From the NCBI RefSeq assembly GCF_024614185.1, contig NZ_JAHTLF010000025.1, positions 558,001-622,000 on the forward strand: 64,000 bases of DNA. Reading direction: 5' to 3'. The stretch is from Nocardioides carbamazepini (GTDB lineage: Bacteria > Actinomycetota > Actinomycetes > Propionibacteriales > Nocardioidaceae). This document shows positions 1 through 9,091 of this stretch, one piece after another (positions within the stretch are counted from its first letter, which is position 1; each line of letters starts with the position of its first letter). Made by a program: the position numbers and the translations under genes. Under the pieces are notes generated by a model that saw only the letters and a list, made by a program, of their open reading frames with translations, ran no database searches and was not told the origin of the DNA.

Positions 1-833
1 CCGCCGAGTTCGCGAGCCGACCGCGCCGCAACACCCGCGGCATCTACATCGAGCCCACGCTGCGCGGCCTGGCGCCGTTCGTGTACTCCGGCGGTGGGCA
101 GCTCTTCGACGACGAGGGCGAGCCCACCCGCCTCGCGCTCGGTGACGACGGCTCGACCGATGCGCTGCGCCAGACCCTCGAGCTGCTGCGCGACCCGCGG
201 CTGACCCTCAGCACCGCCCAGCTGGAGAAGCGCACCGCGCTGGAGTGGTTCCAGCGCGGCAAGCTCGCGATGATCGCCGGCTTCCGGGGCATGACACCGG
301 ACCTGCGGGCCACCGAGGGGCTCAACTTCGACGTGATGCCGATGCCGTCGCTCGGCTCGCCGCACACCATCGCCGACCTCAACGGCCTCTGCCTCGCCCC
401 GAACGGGCCGATGCGCACGGAGGCCGCGGCCAACGTGCTCAGCTACCTGGTCAGCGACGAGGCGCTGGCGCGGGTCGCCGAGACCGGCTACGTGCAGCCC
501 GCCAAGCTGACCGTCGCCTTCTCCGACGACTTCCTCCAGGCCGCTCAGGCGCCGGAGCACTCGGCGGTGTTCAACAGCGTGATGCGCTCGGTGGTGCTCG
601 CGCCGCTGATGAGCCAGGGCCGCGAGCTGCGGGAGCTGGTCGACCCCGACATCGAGACCCTGCTGACCACGCCGGACATCGCCGACCTGCAAGAGGCGCT
701 CCGGGCGATCGACGAGAAGTCCCGCAGTCTCCTCGACCCGGACTACGAGCCGTCGGAGTCGCCGTCGGGTGCGTCGTCGGGAGAGCCCGTCGACCCGGCG
801 TCGTCCGAGACCGCCTCCGACGATCGCGGCTGA
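1..833 (+). CDS. ABC transporter solute-binding protein, C-terminal part (5' end outside window)
   Basis: The reading frame is open from base 3 and ends in TGA at 831-833, so the N-terminus lies upstream of the window. The visible 276 residues look like the C-terminal lobe of an extracellular sugar-type solute-binding protein: an FxxGKLAMI segment (near 256-282) followed by a passage on vetting the ligand site, then YLVSDEAL and a GYVQPA motif typical of these proteins, where the end of the lobe closes over the ligand. The last 35 residues are Ser/Pro/Glu/Asp rich and probably disordered. The gene converges on RNase D and the two overlap tail to tail by 91 nt, so the low-complexity tail is antisense to the RNase D tail. 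Ligand unknown; presumably secreted or lipid-anchored, but the signal region is not visible. Confidence 0.75.
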   Translation, partial: AEFASRPRRNTRGIYIEPTLRGLAPFVYSGGGQLFDDEGEPTRLALGDDGSTDALRQTLELLRDPRLTLSTAQLEKRTALEWFQRGKLAMIAGFRGMTPDLRATEGLNFDVMPMPSLGSPHTIADLNGLCLAPNGPMRTEAAANVLSYLVSDEALARVAETGYVQPAKLTVAFSDDFLQAAQAPEHSAVFNSVMRSVVLAPLMSQGRELRELVDPDIETLLTTPDIADLQEALRAIDEKSRSLLDPDYEPSESPSGASSGEPVDPASSETASDDRG

Positions 834-2104
834 GACTTCTTCCGGCTCTCGGCCGGTGCCGCGTCGGCATCGAGGATCGCGCGGCTCAGCGCCGGTGCGG
901 TGAGCCCGATCTGCCAGCTGCGCGCACCGAGTCCGCGGAGCTGGTCGATCACCGCCTCGAGCAGGTCGACCGCATCGCGGGTCGCCGGGGGCGACCACAT
1001 GACCCGCCGCAGGCTGTCGGGGGTGAGCAGGTTCTCCAGGGGCACCGCGTGCTCCTCGGCCAGCGCGGACACCTCGGCGCGGGCGAGCTCCAGGCGCCGG
1101 GCGGCGACGGGGTCCTTGTCGGCCCAGGCGCGCGGCGTCGGCGGGCCGTCGCCGTGGGTGACTCGCGACGGCAGGTCGTTCTCCGGCAGCTCGGCCGCCT
1201 CCTGCAGCGCGGCGAGCCACTCGCGGGAGTGGCGTGCGGCGCCGCGTCCGTGGAAGCCCGAGGTGCCGAGGAGGGCGCCGCGGGTCGTCGGCATCGCCGT
1301 CGCCGCGGCGATGATGGCGGCGTCGGGGATCAGCCGCCCGGGCGTGACATCGCGCTCGCGGGCGATCTGGTCGCGCGCCTCCCACAGCGCCCGCACCGCG
1401 CCGAGGGTACGACGACCGCGGACCTTGTGCAGCCCCGACGTGCGGCGCCACGCATCGACGCGGACTGCCGGCTCGAAGCCACGGACGTGCTCGAACTCCT
1501 GCCGGGCCCAGTCGGCCTTCCCGGCGGCCTCGAGCTGCGCGGCCAGCAGGTCGCGCAGCTCGACGAGCACCTCGACGTCGAGGGCGGCGTACTCGAGCCA
1601 CGGCTCGGGCAGCGGTCGCGTCGACCAGTCGACGGCCGAGTGCTCCTTGCGCAGGTGGCGCTCCAGCAGCGTCTCGACGAGGGTGGCGAGCCCCACGCGG
1701 GGGTAGTTCAGCAGGCGGCCGGCGAGCTCGGTGTCGAAGAGCGCGACGGGGCGCAGCCCGACCTCGGCCAGGCAGGGAAGGTCCTGGGTGGCGGCGTGCA
1801 GGATCCACTCCGCGTCGCCGATCGCCTCCGCGAGCGGGGCGAGGTCGTCGAAGGGGATCGGGTCGATCAGTCCGATCCCGGTGCCGGTGCGCTTGACCTG
1901 GATGAGGTAGGCGCGGTTGGAGTAGCGGTAGCCGGAGGCGCGCTCGGCGTCGATCGCCACTGGTCCGGTCCCGGCGGCGAGCGCGGCGCAGTAGGCGGCG
2001 AGCGCCTCGGGGGTGTCGATGACCGGCGGCAGGCCCTCGGCGAGGGTCAGCAGCTCGACCGGCTGCTCCTCGGAGGTCGGCTGGTCGGTCGGTGAGTCGG
2101 TCAT
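743..2104 (-). CDS. rnd: Ribonuclease D (3'-5' exoribonuclease with HRDC domain)
   Basis: The 453-residue protein has the DEDDy exonuclease signature: Exo I AIDAE near residue 50, Exo II around HAATQDL near 107, Exo III YAALDVEVL near 182. A helical HRDC-type nucleic-acid-binding region follows (about 220-290). The family trims 3' ends of structured RNAs such as tRNA precursors in the cytoplasm. ATG at 2102-2104 shares one base with the TGA of the upstream DUF3000 gene (TGATG), so the two are translationally coupled; this pairing is common in actinobacteria. The last roughly 30 residues are Ser/Asp/Gly rich and lie in the 91-nt antisense overlap with the solute-binding protein gene, suggesting the original stop was lost and the frame extended. 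Confidence 0.9.
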   Translation of the reverse strand: MTDSPTDQPTSEEQPVELLTLAEGLPPVIDTPEALAAYCAALAAGTGPVAIDAERASGYRYSNRAYLIQVKRTGTGIGLIDPIPFDDLAPLAEAIGDAEWILHAATQDLPCLAEVGLRPVALFDTELAGRLLNYPRVGLATLVETLLERHLRKEHSAVDWSTRPLPEPWLEYAALDVEVLVELRDLLAAQLEAAGKADWARQEFEHVRGFEPAVRVDAWRRTSGLHKVRGRRTLGAVRALWEARDQIARERDVTPGRLIPDAAIIAAATAMPTTRGALLGTSGFHGRGAARHSREWLAALQEAAELPENDLPSRVTHGDGPPTPRAWADKDPVAARRLELARAEVSALAEEHAVPLENLLTPDSLRRVMWSPPATRDAVDLLEAVIDQLRGLGARSWQIGLTAPALSRAILDADAAPAESRKKSQPRSSEAVSDDAGSTGSPDDAPDGDSDGS

Positions 2105-2718
2105 CAGCTCCCGCTGCCTCGCTGGCCGCGCCGGGAGGGCATGACCGCGATCCCGTCGGGCACCGGCTCGAGACCGCCCGCGGTGCACATCAGCTCGCCC
2201 CATGCCTCGGCGTGGCTCGCGAGGTCGTCGGGATCGACGGGGGTCCACGACGCCCGGATCTCCAACTGGGCGTTGCCCGGCTCGTCGGCCATCGAGCCGT
2301 AGCTCTCGGTCGCCACCCGGGTGACGGTGCCGGAGACGGCGACGTGCTCGGCGCCGTGCGCCGCGAGCGCGTCGGTCAGCCAGGTCCAGCCGACGTCGGT
2401 CAGCAGCGGGTCGGTCGCCAGGTCGTGGTCGATCTCGGCACGGCAGTAGGCCACACAGCGGAAGGTGCCCTCCCACGCGTCGTTGCCGGCCGGGTCGTGG
2501 AGCAGGACCAGCCGCCCGGTGGCGACCTCCTCGTCGTCCACGGTCACGTCGGCGGACAGCGCGGCGGCATACGGCGCGATCCGCTGCGGCGCCGGCATCT
2601 CCTCGCAGAACACCTCGGGGCGGAACGAGGCGGCGCGCAGGCCCGCGACCGCAGCGGCGAACTCGGGGGGTGTGCCGGCCGCGCCGGACCCCTGGTTCAT
2701 CTCCTGCCGGGCGACCAT
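2104..2718 (-). CDS. DUF3000 family protein
   Basis: A 204-residue protein of unknown function matching the actinobacterial DUF3000 family in length and context (directly upstream of and coupled to RNase D). It is acidic and apparently cytoplasmic, with no signal peptide or membrane segment. It has conserved-looking blocks around RPEVFCEEMPAPQRIAPYA (residues 33-51), LLHDPAGNDAWEGTFRCVAY and SYGSMADEP. The start is fixed by a promoter-like TAGGGT ending 6 nt before the ATG, which implies a leaderless mRNA beginning at this ATG rather than the internal Met at residue 7. No function is proposed beyond a possible link to RNA processing by context. Confidence 0.8.
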   Translation of the reverse strand: MVARQEMNQGSGAAGTPPEFAAAVAGLRAASFRPEVFCEEMPAPQRIAPYAAALSADVTVDDEEVATGRLVLLHDPAGNDAWEGTFRCVAYCRAEIDHDLATDPLLTDVGWTWLTDALAAHGAEHVAVSGTVTRVATESYGSMADEPGNAQLEIRASWTPVDPDDLASHAEAWGELMCTAGGLEPVPDGIAVMPSRRGQRGSGS

Positions 2719-2724
2719 GAGGCC

Positions 2725-2730
2725 ACCCTA
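2725..2730 (-). promoter_or_regulatory. Candidate leaderless promoter -10 (TAGGGT) for DUF3000-rnd
   Basis: TAGGGT on the minus strand ends 6 nt before the ATG at 2718, placing the transcription start at or within a base of the start codon. No convincing -35 hexamer is visible. The same arrangement recurs at five other genes in the window. Confidence 0.5.
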
Positions 2731-2787
2731 GGACCAGTGGGCCGGATCGATGTGCGTCCCACGCCGTGCACCTGAGACGCTGACCCC

Positions 2788-3849
2788 GTGACCGCCCCAC
2801 TCCATGACAGCCCCCTCTCGGACAGCACCTTCCTCAAGGCCGCCCGCGGGGAGGCGGTGCCGCACACGCCGGTGTGGTTCATGCGGCAGGCCGGGCGCTC
2901 GCTGCCGGAGTACCTCGCGACCCGTGAGGGCGTCGCCATGCTCGACGCCTGCGCCGACCCCGACCTGATCGTCGAGATCACGCTGCAGCCCGTGCGCCGC
3001 TACGGCGTCGACGCCGCGATCTTCTTCTCCGACATCGTGCTGCCGCTGAAGGCGGTCGGTGTCGACCTCGACATCGTCCCCGGGGTGGGTCCCGTCGTCG
3101 CCGACCCCGTCCGCACGCTCGCCGACGTCGAGGCGATCCCCGACCTCACCGCGGAGCAGGTTCCCTACATCACGCAGGCCGTCCAGGGACTCGTCGGCGA
3201 GCTCGCCCGGCTCAACGGGGGCACGCCGCTCATCGGGTTCGCGGGAGCTCCGTTCACCGTCGCGTCGTACCTCGTGGAGGGCGGGCCCTCGAAGGAGCAC
3301 GCCAAGACCAAGGCGCTGATGTTCGGCGCCCCCGACGTCTGGGACGCGCTGATGCGCAAGATCGCGGGGATCTCCGCCGTCTTCCTCGAGACCCAGGTCG
3401 CGGCCGGGGCCTCCGCCGTGCAGCTGTTCGACTCGTGGGCCGGCGCGCTCACGCGCGACGACTACGTCCGGTACGTGCAGCCGTACTCGGCCGGTGTGCT
3501 CGAGCGCGTCGGCGAGCTCGGCGTGCCGCGCATCCACTTCGGTGTCGGTACGTCGAACCTGCTCGACCTCATGGCGGAGGCCGGCGCCGACGTGGTCGGC
3601 GTCGACTGGCGTACGCCGCTGGAGCGGGCGATCCCCGTCGTCGGCGACCGCTCCGTGCAGGGCAACCTCGACCCGACGCTGGTGTTCGCGCCGACCGAGC
3701 TGATGACCGAGCGGGCGGCCGCCGTCATCGAGGCCGGCCGGGCCGCCCGCGGGCACGTCTTCAACCTCGGCCACGGTGTCATCCCCAGCACCGACCCCGA
3801 CCAGCTCGCACGGCTGACCGAGTTCGTGCAGTCCTACCCCTTGGACTGA
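2788..3849 (+). CDS. hemE: Uroporphyrinogen III decarboxylase
   Basis: Removes the four acetate carboxyl groups of uroporphyrinogen III to give coproporphyrinogen III in heme synthesis (cytoplasmic). The 353-residue length is normal. The N-terminal signature FMRQAGRSLPEY is at residues 31-42, followed by the conserved IFFSDIVLPL and GFAGAPFTVASY segments and a C-terminal NLGHGV motif. Start is GTG at 2788; no clear Shine-Dalgarno sequence precedes it. The gene is divergent from DUF3000 and its last 16 nt overlap the 3' end of the convergent NYN-domain gene. Confidence 0.95.
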   Translation: MTAPLHDSPLSDSTFLKAARGEAVPHTPVWFMRQAGRSLPEYLATREGVAMLDACADPDLIVEITLQPVRRYGVDAAIFFSDIVLPLKAVGVDLDIVPGVGPVVADPVRTLADVEAIPDLTAEQVPYITQAVQGLVGELARLNGGTPLIGFAGAPFTVASYLVEGGPSKEHAKTKALMFGAPDVWDALMRKIAGISAVFLETQVAAGASAVQLFDSWAGALTRDDYVRYVQPYSAGVLERVGELGVPRIHFGVGTSNLLDLMAEAGADVVGVDWRTPLERAIPVVGDRSVQGNLDPTLVFAPTELMTERAAAVIEAGRAARGHVFNLGHGVIPSTDPDQLARLTEFVQSYPLD

Positions 3850-4664
3850 GCCGTCTTCGTCTGAGCCGCCTTAGTGGCCGCGGCCTTCTTCGCCGGCGCC
3901 TTCTTCGCGGGCGCCTTGGCCACGGTGACCTGGCCCTTCAGCCCGACCCGCTGGGTCTCCCTGTCGAGGGTGAGGAAGTGCTGCTCCTCGACCAGCGGGA
4001 GCAGGCCGCTGTAGCCGTAGCGCTTGGGCTCGAAGGCGCTGAACAGCCGCCGCAGGTTCGTCCCGAGCGAGCTGAGGTTCGCCCAGCCGTCCTCGCCCGC
4101 CGCGTTGTTGACGGCACGGGTGAGCAGGCTGTGCAGGTTGGGGAGCTCGGGCGCCTCGTCCGCGTCGGCCGGTGCCTCGTCCGCGTCGGCCGGCGTCTCG
4201 GACGCGGCGGCCGGCTCGTGCGCCTCGTCCGCCGTGCCGAGCAGCTCGAGGAGCAGGAACTGGTCGCAGGCCTCCTGCAGGGCACGCGCCGTCTTCTCCC
4301 GCCCGACGCCGTACACGGTCTTGCCGGACTCGCGCAGGCGGTTGGCCAGCCGGGTGAAGTCGCTGTCGCTCGACACGATGGCGAACCCGTCGACGTTGCC
4401 GGAGTAGAGCAGGTCCATCGCGTCGATGATGAGCGCCGAGTCCGTCGAGTTCTTGCCACGGGTGTAGGCGAAGGTCTGCTCGGGCGAGATCGCGTGCCGG
4501 TTGAGCTTGTCCTTCCAGCCCTTCATGCTCTCGCCGGTCCAGTCCGCATAGGCCCGCTTGACCGTCGTCCTGCCGAACTTCGCGAGCTCCTCCAGCAGCA
4601 CCCCGGCGTACTGGTGCGAGACATTGTCGGCGTCGATCAGGACGGCGATGCGAAAGTCGGTCAC
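3834..4664 (-). CDS. NYN domain protein with C-terminal OST-HTH/LOTUS-like region
   Basis: A 276-residue protein. The N-terminal NYN (PIN-like, LabA/DUF88 type) domain has acidic residues in the expected places: LIDADNVS near residue 8, STDSALIIDAMD near 75 and VSSDSDF near 97, which would form the metal site of an RNase. An Asp/Glu/Ala linker follows, then an OST-HTH-like domain (about 175-235, with YGYSGLLPLVEE). It ends in a Lys/Ala-rich AKKAP tail probably contacting nucleic acid. Start chosen as GTG at 4662-4664 because the NYN strand begins immediately after it; a GGAGG lies very close upstream. Its stop overlaps hemE by 16 nt on the opposite strand. Substrate RNA unknown. Confidence 0.85.
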   Translation of the reverse strand: MTDFRIAVLIDADNVSHQYAGVLLEELAKFGRTTVKRAYADWTGESMKGWKDKLNRHAISPEQTFAYTRGKNSTDSALIIDAMDLLYSGNVDGFAIVSSDSDFTRLANRLRESGKTVYGVGREKTARALQEACDQFLLLELLGTADEAHEPAAASETPADADEAPADADEAPELPNLHSLLTRAVNNAAGEDGWANLSSLGTNLRRLFSAFEPKRYGYSGLLPLVEEQHFLTLDRETQRVGLKGQVTVAKAPAKKAPAKKAAATKAAQTKTAQSKG

Positions 4665-4708
4665 GCCTCCATCATGGCCGATGTGCGTCCTCAGCCTCGA
4701 TCCGTGGC

Positions 4709-5632
4709 TCAGGACGCCGCGCTGGCGCTCCGGGCGCGGTCCTCCTGGGCGCGGGCGACCAGTGCTGCCTGCAGCTCCCGCACCGGAAGCGGCTGCTGCA
4801 GCGCCCGGCGCTGGCGCAGCTGCAGGGTCAAGAAGGTCTGGTCGCCGGCGATCGGGCGGGCCGTGATCGCGCCGACGCGGTGCAGCGGGTCGCCCAGCAC
4901 GGCGTAGTCCGGGAGCACGGTGACGCCGATGCCCTCGGCGACCAGCGCCTTGCCCATGTCGGCGCCGTCGGTGCTGTGGGCGGCGGGCGGGAGCTCGGGG
5001 CCGAACGTGCGCTGGACCCACCGATGCATGACGTGGCCGGGCCGCATCGCCACGAACCGCTCCAGTCGCAGCTCCTCGACGCTCACGTGGGCGCGGGCGG
5101 CCAGCGGATGCGCCGAGGGGAGGACGGCGACGGGCCGGCCGTGGAGCAGGTCGATCCCGTCGAGGCCGAACGGCGGGTCCTCTCCGTCGAGGACGTCGAC
5201 CAGGCCCAGGTCGAGGGTCCCCTCGGCGAGGCCCTCGTCGATCTGGGCCTGGGGCAGCGTGCGGACCTCGACCGTGGTCCCGGGATGGCGCTCCTGGAAC
5301 GCCGCGACCGCGGGGGCGAGGAGTGCCGAGGTCGCGGCATGGACGGTGCCGAGGCGGATCATCCGGGTGTCGGTGCGCTGGTCGCCGGCCGCATGGCGGA
5401 GCCGGTCGACGGCGGCGAGGACGTCGGACATGTACGGGAGCAGCTCACGGCCCTCGCGGCTGATCCGGGCGCCGGAGCGGCGGCGGTCGAGCAGGGTCAC
5501 CCGCAGCTCTCGTTCGAGCTTGGTCAGTGCCTCGCTGAGGGCGGGCTGGGAGAGATGGAGCTTCTCACTGGCTCGGCGCAACGAGCCGTGCTGCGTGACG
5601 GCGGCCAGGTACTCCAGCTGTTCGATGCGCAT
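4709..5632 (-). CDS. LysR-family transcriptional regulator
   Basis: A 307-residue protein with an N-terminal winged helix-turn-helix (MRIEQLEYLAAVTQHGSLRR onward, through LSQPALSEALTKLE at residues 28-41). An effector-binding domain of the periplasmic-binding-protein fold covers about residues 92-290. It belongs to the OxyR/CynR-like size class. No divergent target gene is adjacent: upstream lies the tail of the DUF4349 gene in the same orientation. The likely local target is its own promoter, where a 16-nt inverted repeat sits at 5705-5720. Effector unknown. Confidence 0.9.
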   Translation of the reverse strand: MRIEQLEYLAAVTQHGSLRRASEKLHLSQPALSEALTKLERELRVTLLDRRRSGARISREGRELLPYMSDVLAAVDRLRHAAGDQRTDTRMIRLGTVHAATSALLAPAVAAFQERHPGTTVEVRTLPQAQIDEGLAEGTLDLGLVDVLDGEDPPFGLDGIDLLHGRPVAVLPSAHPLAARAHVSVEELRLERFVAMRPGHVMHRWVQRTFGPELPPAAHSTDGADMGKALVAEGIGVTVLPDYAVLGDPLHRVGAITARPIAGDQTFLTLQLRQRRALQQPLPVRELQAALVARAQEDRARSASAAS

Positions 5633-5704
5633 GGGTGCTGCCTTTCACATCCATCGGCGACGCCGGGGGTCCGCGTCCTTGCCCGTGACTCAAAGTAGAG
5701 TAAG

Positions 5705-5720
5705 ACTGTAGACAAACAGT
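5705..5720. promoter_or_regulatory. Candidate LysR-type operator (inverted repeat)
   Basis: ACTGTAGACAAACAGT has 5-bp inverted arms (ACTGT/ACAGT) around a 6-nt centre. It lies 73-88 nt upstream of the LysR start in a locally AT-rich patch within very GC-rich DNA. The flanks give a T-N11-A arrangement typical of LysR sites. Autoregulation is inferred. Confidence 0.4.
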
Positions 5721-5788
5721 ATCACGGACTCGGGTCGTCACCGCGCGATCCCGATCCACGACGGTGGTCGCGAGGCCGCGCTCCGGGC

Positions 5789-6697
5789 TCACGCAGCACC
5801 GGTGCGGCCCCGCGGCCGCCGGCGGAGGACCAGCCAGGCCGGGATGCCGAGCATCGCGACCAGCACCAGCCAGGGTACGAGGAAGCCGACCACCACGAGC
5901 ACGGCGCCGAGCCCGTCGACGAAGGCGTCCCATCCCTTCTCGAGCCCGCCGAGGAAGCCGTCGGCGGTGTCGTCCTCCGGGGTGTGGCGGGTCGTGGGCC
6001 GCTCGATGTAGACGGTGATCGTGGACAGGCTGGTCTGGTCGCTCAGCCAGCGCTGCCGGGACTCGAGCGCGTCGAGGTCGGCCTGGCGGCTCGCGAGCTG
6101 AGCCTCGATCGCGACGATCTGCTCGATGGTCTCCGCCCGGGCGAGGAGCGTCTCGATCCGTCCGACGCTCTTGCGCTGCGCCCGGATCCGCGCGTCGACG
6201 TCGACCACCTCGGCGCTGACGTCCTCGCCGTTCGTCGTGGTCCCGGTCGGCGTCGCGACCTCCTCGAGCGCGGTCACCACCTCGTCGAACCGGTCGCTGG
6301 GCACCCGCAGCACCAGCCGGGCCGTCGTCAGTGCTCCCTTCTCGCCCGTGGTGGTCTCCTGCTCGCCGACGGTGCCCTGGTGGGCATCGACCACCTTGCG
6401 CACCTGCAGTCGCGCGTGGCCGACGTCCTCGGCCTCGAGCGAGACCGTGCCGGTCGAGATGACGGCCGGCTGCGGCGCCGTCGCCGACCCCTCCGCGTCG
6501 TCGCCGGCCGGCACGGCCGCCGGCGCCTCCGCGTCGGCGGCGCCCGTGGCGTCCCGCTCGCTGGCCGCCAGGCCGGCGGTGGAGGTCTTCGCGCCGCCGG
6601 AGCCCCCGGAGTCGTCGGCACTGCTGCATCCGGCGAGGGCCACGACCGTGGCGAACCCGGCGAGGACGAGGGCGGTACGGCGCGGTGAGGTCTGCAT
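5789..6697 (-). CDS. DUF4349 domain lipoprotein
   Basis: A 302-residue predicted lipoprotein: N-terminal hydrophobic segment ending in lipobox LAGC at residues 21-24, then a Ser/Gly/Ala linker. The DUF4349 domain (about 75-260) has long helices consistent with a coiled coil (the QRKSVGRIETLLARAETIEQ region). Near residue 275 a C-terminal transmembrane helix precedes a short Arg-rich tail. The family is envelope-associated and of unknown role. It follows DUF58 by 34 nt on the same strand and may be the last gene of the MoxR operon. Confidence 0.85.
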   Translation of the reverse strand: MQTSPRRTALVLAGFATVVALAGCSSADDSGGSGGAKTSTAGLAASERDATGAADAEAPAAVPAGDDAEGSATAPQPAVISTGTVSLEAEDVGHARLQVRKVVDAHQGTVGEQETTTGEKGALTTARLVLRVPSDRFDEVVTALEEVATPTGTTTNGEDVSAEVVDVDARIRAQRKSVGRIETLLARAETIEQIVAIEAQLASRQADLDALESRQRWLSDQTSLSTITVYIERPTTRHTPEDDTADGFLGGLEKGWDAFVDGLGAVLVVVGFLVPWLVLVAMLGIPAWLVLRRRPRGRTGAA

Positions 6698-6731
6698 GCC
6701 ACTCGGACGCCGCGCCCGACCCGTCGGTTCC

Positions 6732-8075
6732 CTACAGCAGGCCCTGGGCCTTCAGGGTGAGGTAGTGGTCGGCCAGGGCGGGCGGCAGTTGACCGGCGTC
6801 GGCGTCGATGACGTCGACGCCGAGTCGCACCAGCATGTCCCGCGTCCGGGCCCGGCGGTGCAGCTCGTGGGAGGCCGCCGCGGCGGCGTACACGTCGTCG
6901 GCAGTGGGGGCCGCACCCGGGGTGCCCTGGCCGTCGCCCAGCGCCGCCAGCCGGCTCAGCTCCGGGTCGCGGACCGATGCGACGACCACCCGGTGGTGCC
7001 GGACCAGGACGGGCAGCACGGGCAGCAGGCCGTCGGCGACGGCCGCGGGCTCCAGGGCCGTGAGGAGGACGACGAGCGCGCGCTGCCGGCCGAAGCCCTG
7101 GACGGCGCCGGCGAGCAGGTCCCAGTCCGCTTCGACCAGGGTCGGGTCCAGGTCCGCCATCTGCTCCTGCAGCCGGGCCGCGACGTCGCGCGCGCCGTGC
7201 AGTCGCTGCCGGGCGCGGACCCGCCGGTCGCCGGCCACGAAGTCGATCCGGTCGCCGGCCCGCGCGGCGAGGGCGGCGAGCAGCAGCGCGGAGTCCATCG
7301 CGGCGTCGAGCCGCGGCATGCCGTCGGTCTCCGGCTCCCCGGTGGCGCGGGCGACCCGCCCGGCCGACGTACGGGAGGTGTCGAGGACGAGCACGACCCG
7401 CCGGTCCCGCTCCGGCTGCCAGGTGCGGACCACGACGTGGGTGTTGCGGGCCGACGCCCGCCAGTCGATGGAGCGGACGTCGTCGCCGCGGACGTACTCG
7501 CGCAGCGAGTCGAACTCGGTGCCCTGCCCGCGCACCCGGACGGCCGCGCGGCCGTCGAGCTCGCGCAGCCGGGCCAGCCGCGAGGGCAGGTGCTTGCGGG
7601 ACTCGAAGGGGGGCAGCGCCCGCACCGCGCCGGGGACGTCGTAGGTCCGCTGCCGGGCGACCAGCCCGAGCGGTCCCCAGGACCGGACGGTGACGCCGAC
7701 GGCGCGCAGATCGCCCCGGCGACGGGGGAGGAGCGGCGTGGCCAGCCGGCGCTGGTCGCCGGGGGCGAGCCGGAGCCGGTAGCGGTTGTCGCGCGCCCCG
7801 GCCGACGGCTGCCACGCGTCGCGGACCTGCAGGTGCAGCCGCCGGCGGTTCCCGGCGACCACCAGGACGGACGATGCCGGGTCGCCGAGGCGGACCGATC
7901 CGGGCGGGCGCCGGGTGATCTCGGCGAGCGCGGGGGACGGCGTGAGCAGCCGGTCGAGGCCGACCAGCAGCAGCGCCCCGAGGAGCCACAGCCAGACCGT
8001 GCCCGCCTGTGGGCGCAGCACGACCGCCACCAGCCCCAGGAGGAGCAGCAGCGGGACCCGGCCGGAGATCACCAT
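6732..8075 (-). CDS. DUF58 domain membrane protein
   Basis: A 447-residue protein with two hydrophobic helices at the N-terminus (about residues 4-42), a beta-rich region, then the DUF58 signature GDDVRSIDWRASARN near 198-212. A von Willebrand A-like segment with VVLVLDTSRTS follows. DUF58 proteins are encoded next to MoxR ATPases and are thought to act with them in assembling or metallating envelope protein complexes. Start is ATG at 8073-8075, 11 nt after the moxR stop. Confidence 0.9.
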   Translation of the reverse strand: MVISGRVPLLLLLGLVAVVLRPQAGTVWLWLLGALLLVGLDRLLTPSPALAEITRRPPGSVRLGDPASSVLVVAGNRRRLHLQVRDAWQPSAGARDNRYRLRLAPGDQRRLATPLLPRRRGDLRAVGVTVRSWGPLGLVARQRTYDVPGAVRALPPFESRKHLPSRLARLRELDGRAAVRVRGQGTEFDSLREYVRGDDVRSIDWRASARNTHVVVRTWQPERDRRVVLVLDTSRTSAGRVARATGEPETDGMPRLDAAMDSALLLAALAARAGDRIDFVAGDRRVRARQRLHGARDVAARLQEQMADLDPTLVEADWDLLAGAVQGFGRQRALVVLLTALEPAAVADGLLPVLPVLVRHHRVVVASVRDPELSRLAALGDGQGTPGAAPTADDVYAAAAASHELHRRARTRDMLVRLGVDVIDADAGQLPPALADHYLTLKAQGLL

Positions 8076-8086
8076 GGGGGCATCCT

Positions 8087-9091
8087 TCAGCGGGGGACCG
8101 GGACGGACGCGATCGCCGAGGTGAGCACCTGGCTCACGTCGACGCCCTCGAGCTCGGCCTCCGGGCGGACGCCGAGGCGGTGCGCCAGCGACGCCTGGGC
8201 GAGGGCCTTCACGTCGTCCGGCGTCACGAAGTCGCGGCCCGACAGCCAGGCCCAGGCCCGGGCGGCCCGCAGCAGAGCGGTCGCGCCGCGAGGGCTGACG
8301 CCCAGCGACAACGACGGGGACTGCCGGGTGGCCCGGGCGATGTCGACGATGTACGACGCCACCTCGGGCGAGACCTGCACCTTCTTCACCGCGGCCTGGC
8401 CGGCCTCGAGGTCCGCCGCGCCGGCCACGGGACGCACCCCGGCGCCGGCCACGTCGCGCGGGTCGAACCCGTCGGCGTGCCGGGTGAGGATGGTGATCTC
8501 GTCCTCGCGGGGCGGCACCGGGAGCATCACCTTGAGCAGGAACCGGTCGAGCTGGGCCTCCGGGAGCGGGTAGGTCCCCTCGAACTCGACCGGGTTCTGG
8601 GTCGCCGCGACGAGGAAGGGACGGGGCAGCGGCCGGGTGACGCCGTCGGCGGAGACCTGGCCCTCCTCCATCGCCTCCAGCAGGGCCGACTGCGTCTTCG
8701 GGGGCGTCCGGTTGATCTCGTCGGCGAGCAGCAGGTTGGTGAAGATCGGTCCCTCGCGGAAGCTGAGCTCGCCGCCCCCGGCCGAGTCGATGACGAGCGA
8801 GCCGGTGATGTCGCCGGGCATCAGGTCGGGGGTGAACTGCACCCGGCGGGTCCGCACGTCCAGGCTCTGCGCGAGGGTCCGCACCAGCAGCGTCTTCGCC
8901 GTGCCCGGGACGCCCTCCATCAGCACATGCCCCCCGCACAGCAGCGCGACGAGCAGCCCGGACACGGCCGCGTCCTGGCCGACCACGGCCTTCGCGACCT
9001 CCTGGCGTACGGCGAGCAGCCGCTCGCGCACGCCGGCGTCGTCCGCTGTCTCGACTCGTGTGGTCGGGGGCGGCGGGGGCATCTGGGTCAT
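8087..9091 (-). CDS. MoxR-family AAA+ ATPase
   Basis: A 334-residue AAA+ ATPase with Walker A GVPGTAKT (near residue 59), Walker B LLLADEINR (near 120), sensor 1 AATQNP, and the C-terminal lid with SPRGATALLRAA. MoxR ATPases act as chaperones for partner complexes, usually with DUF58/VWA proteins encoded beside them. ATG at 9089-9091 overlaps the end of the DUF4350 gene by 4 nt (ATGA), indicating coupled translation. Confidence 0.93.
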   Translation of the reverse strand: MTQMPPPPPTTRVETADDAGVRERLLAVRQEVAKAVVGQDAAVSGLLVALLCGGHVLMEGVPGTAKTLLVRTLAQSLDVRTRRVQFTPDLMPGDITGSLVIDSAGGGELSFREGPIFTNLLLADEINRTPPKTQSALLEAMEEGQVSADGVTRPLPRPFLVAATQNPVEFEGTYPLPEAQLDRFLLKVMLPVPPREDEITILTRHADGFDPRDVAGAGVRPVAGAADLEAGQAAVKKVQVSPEVASYIVDIARATRQSPSLSLGVSPRGATALLRAARAWAWLSGRDFVTPDDVKALAQASLAHRLGVRPEAELEGVDVSQVLTSAIASVPVPR

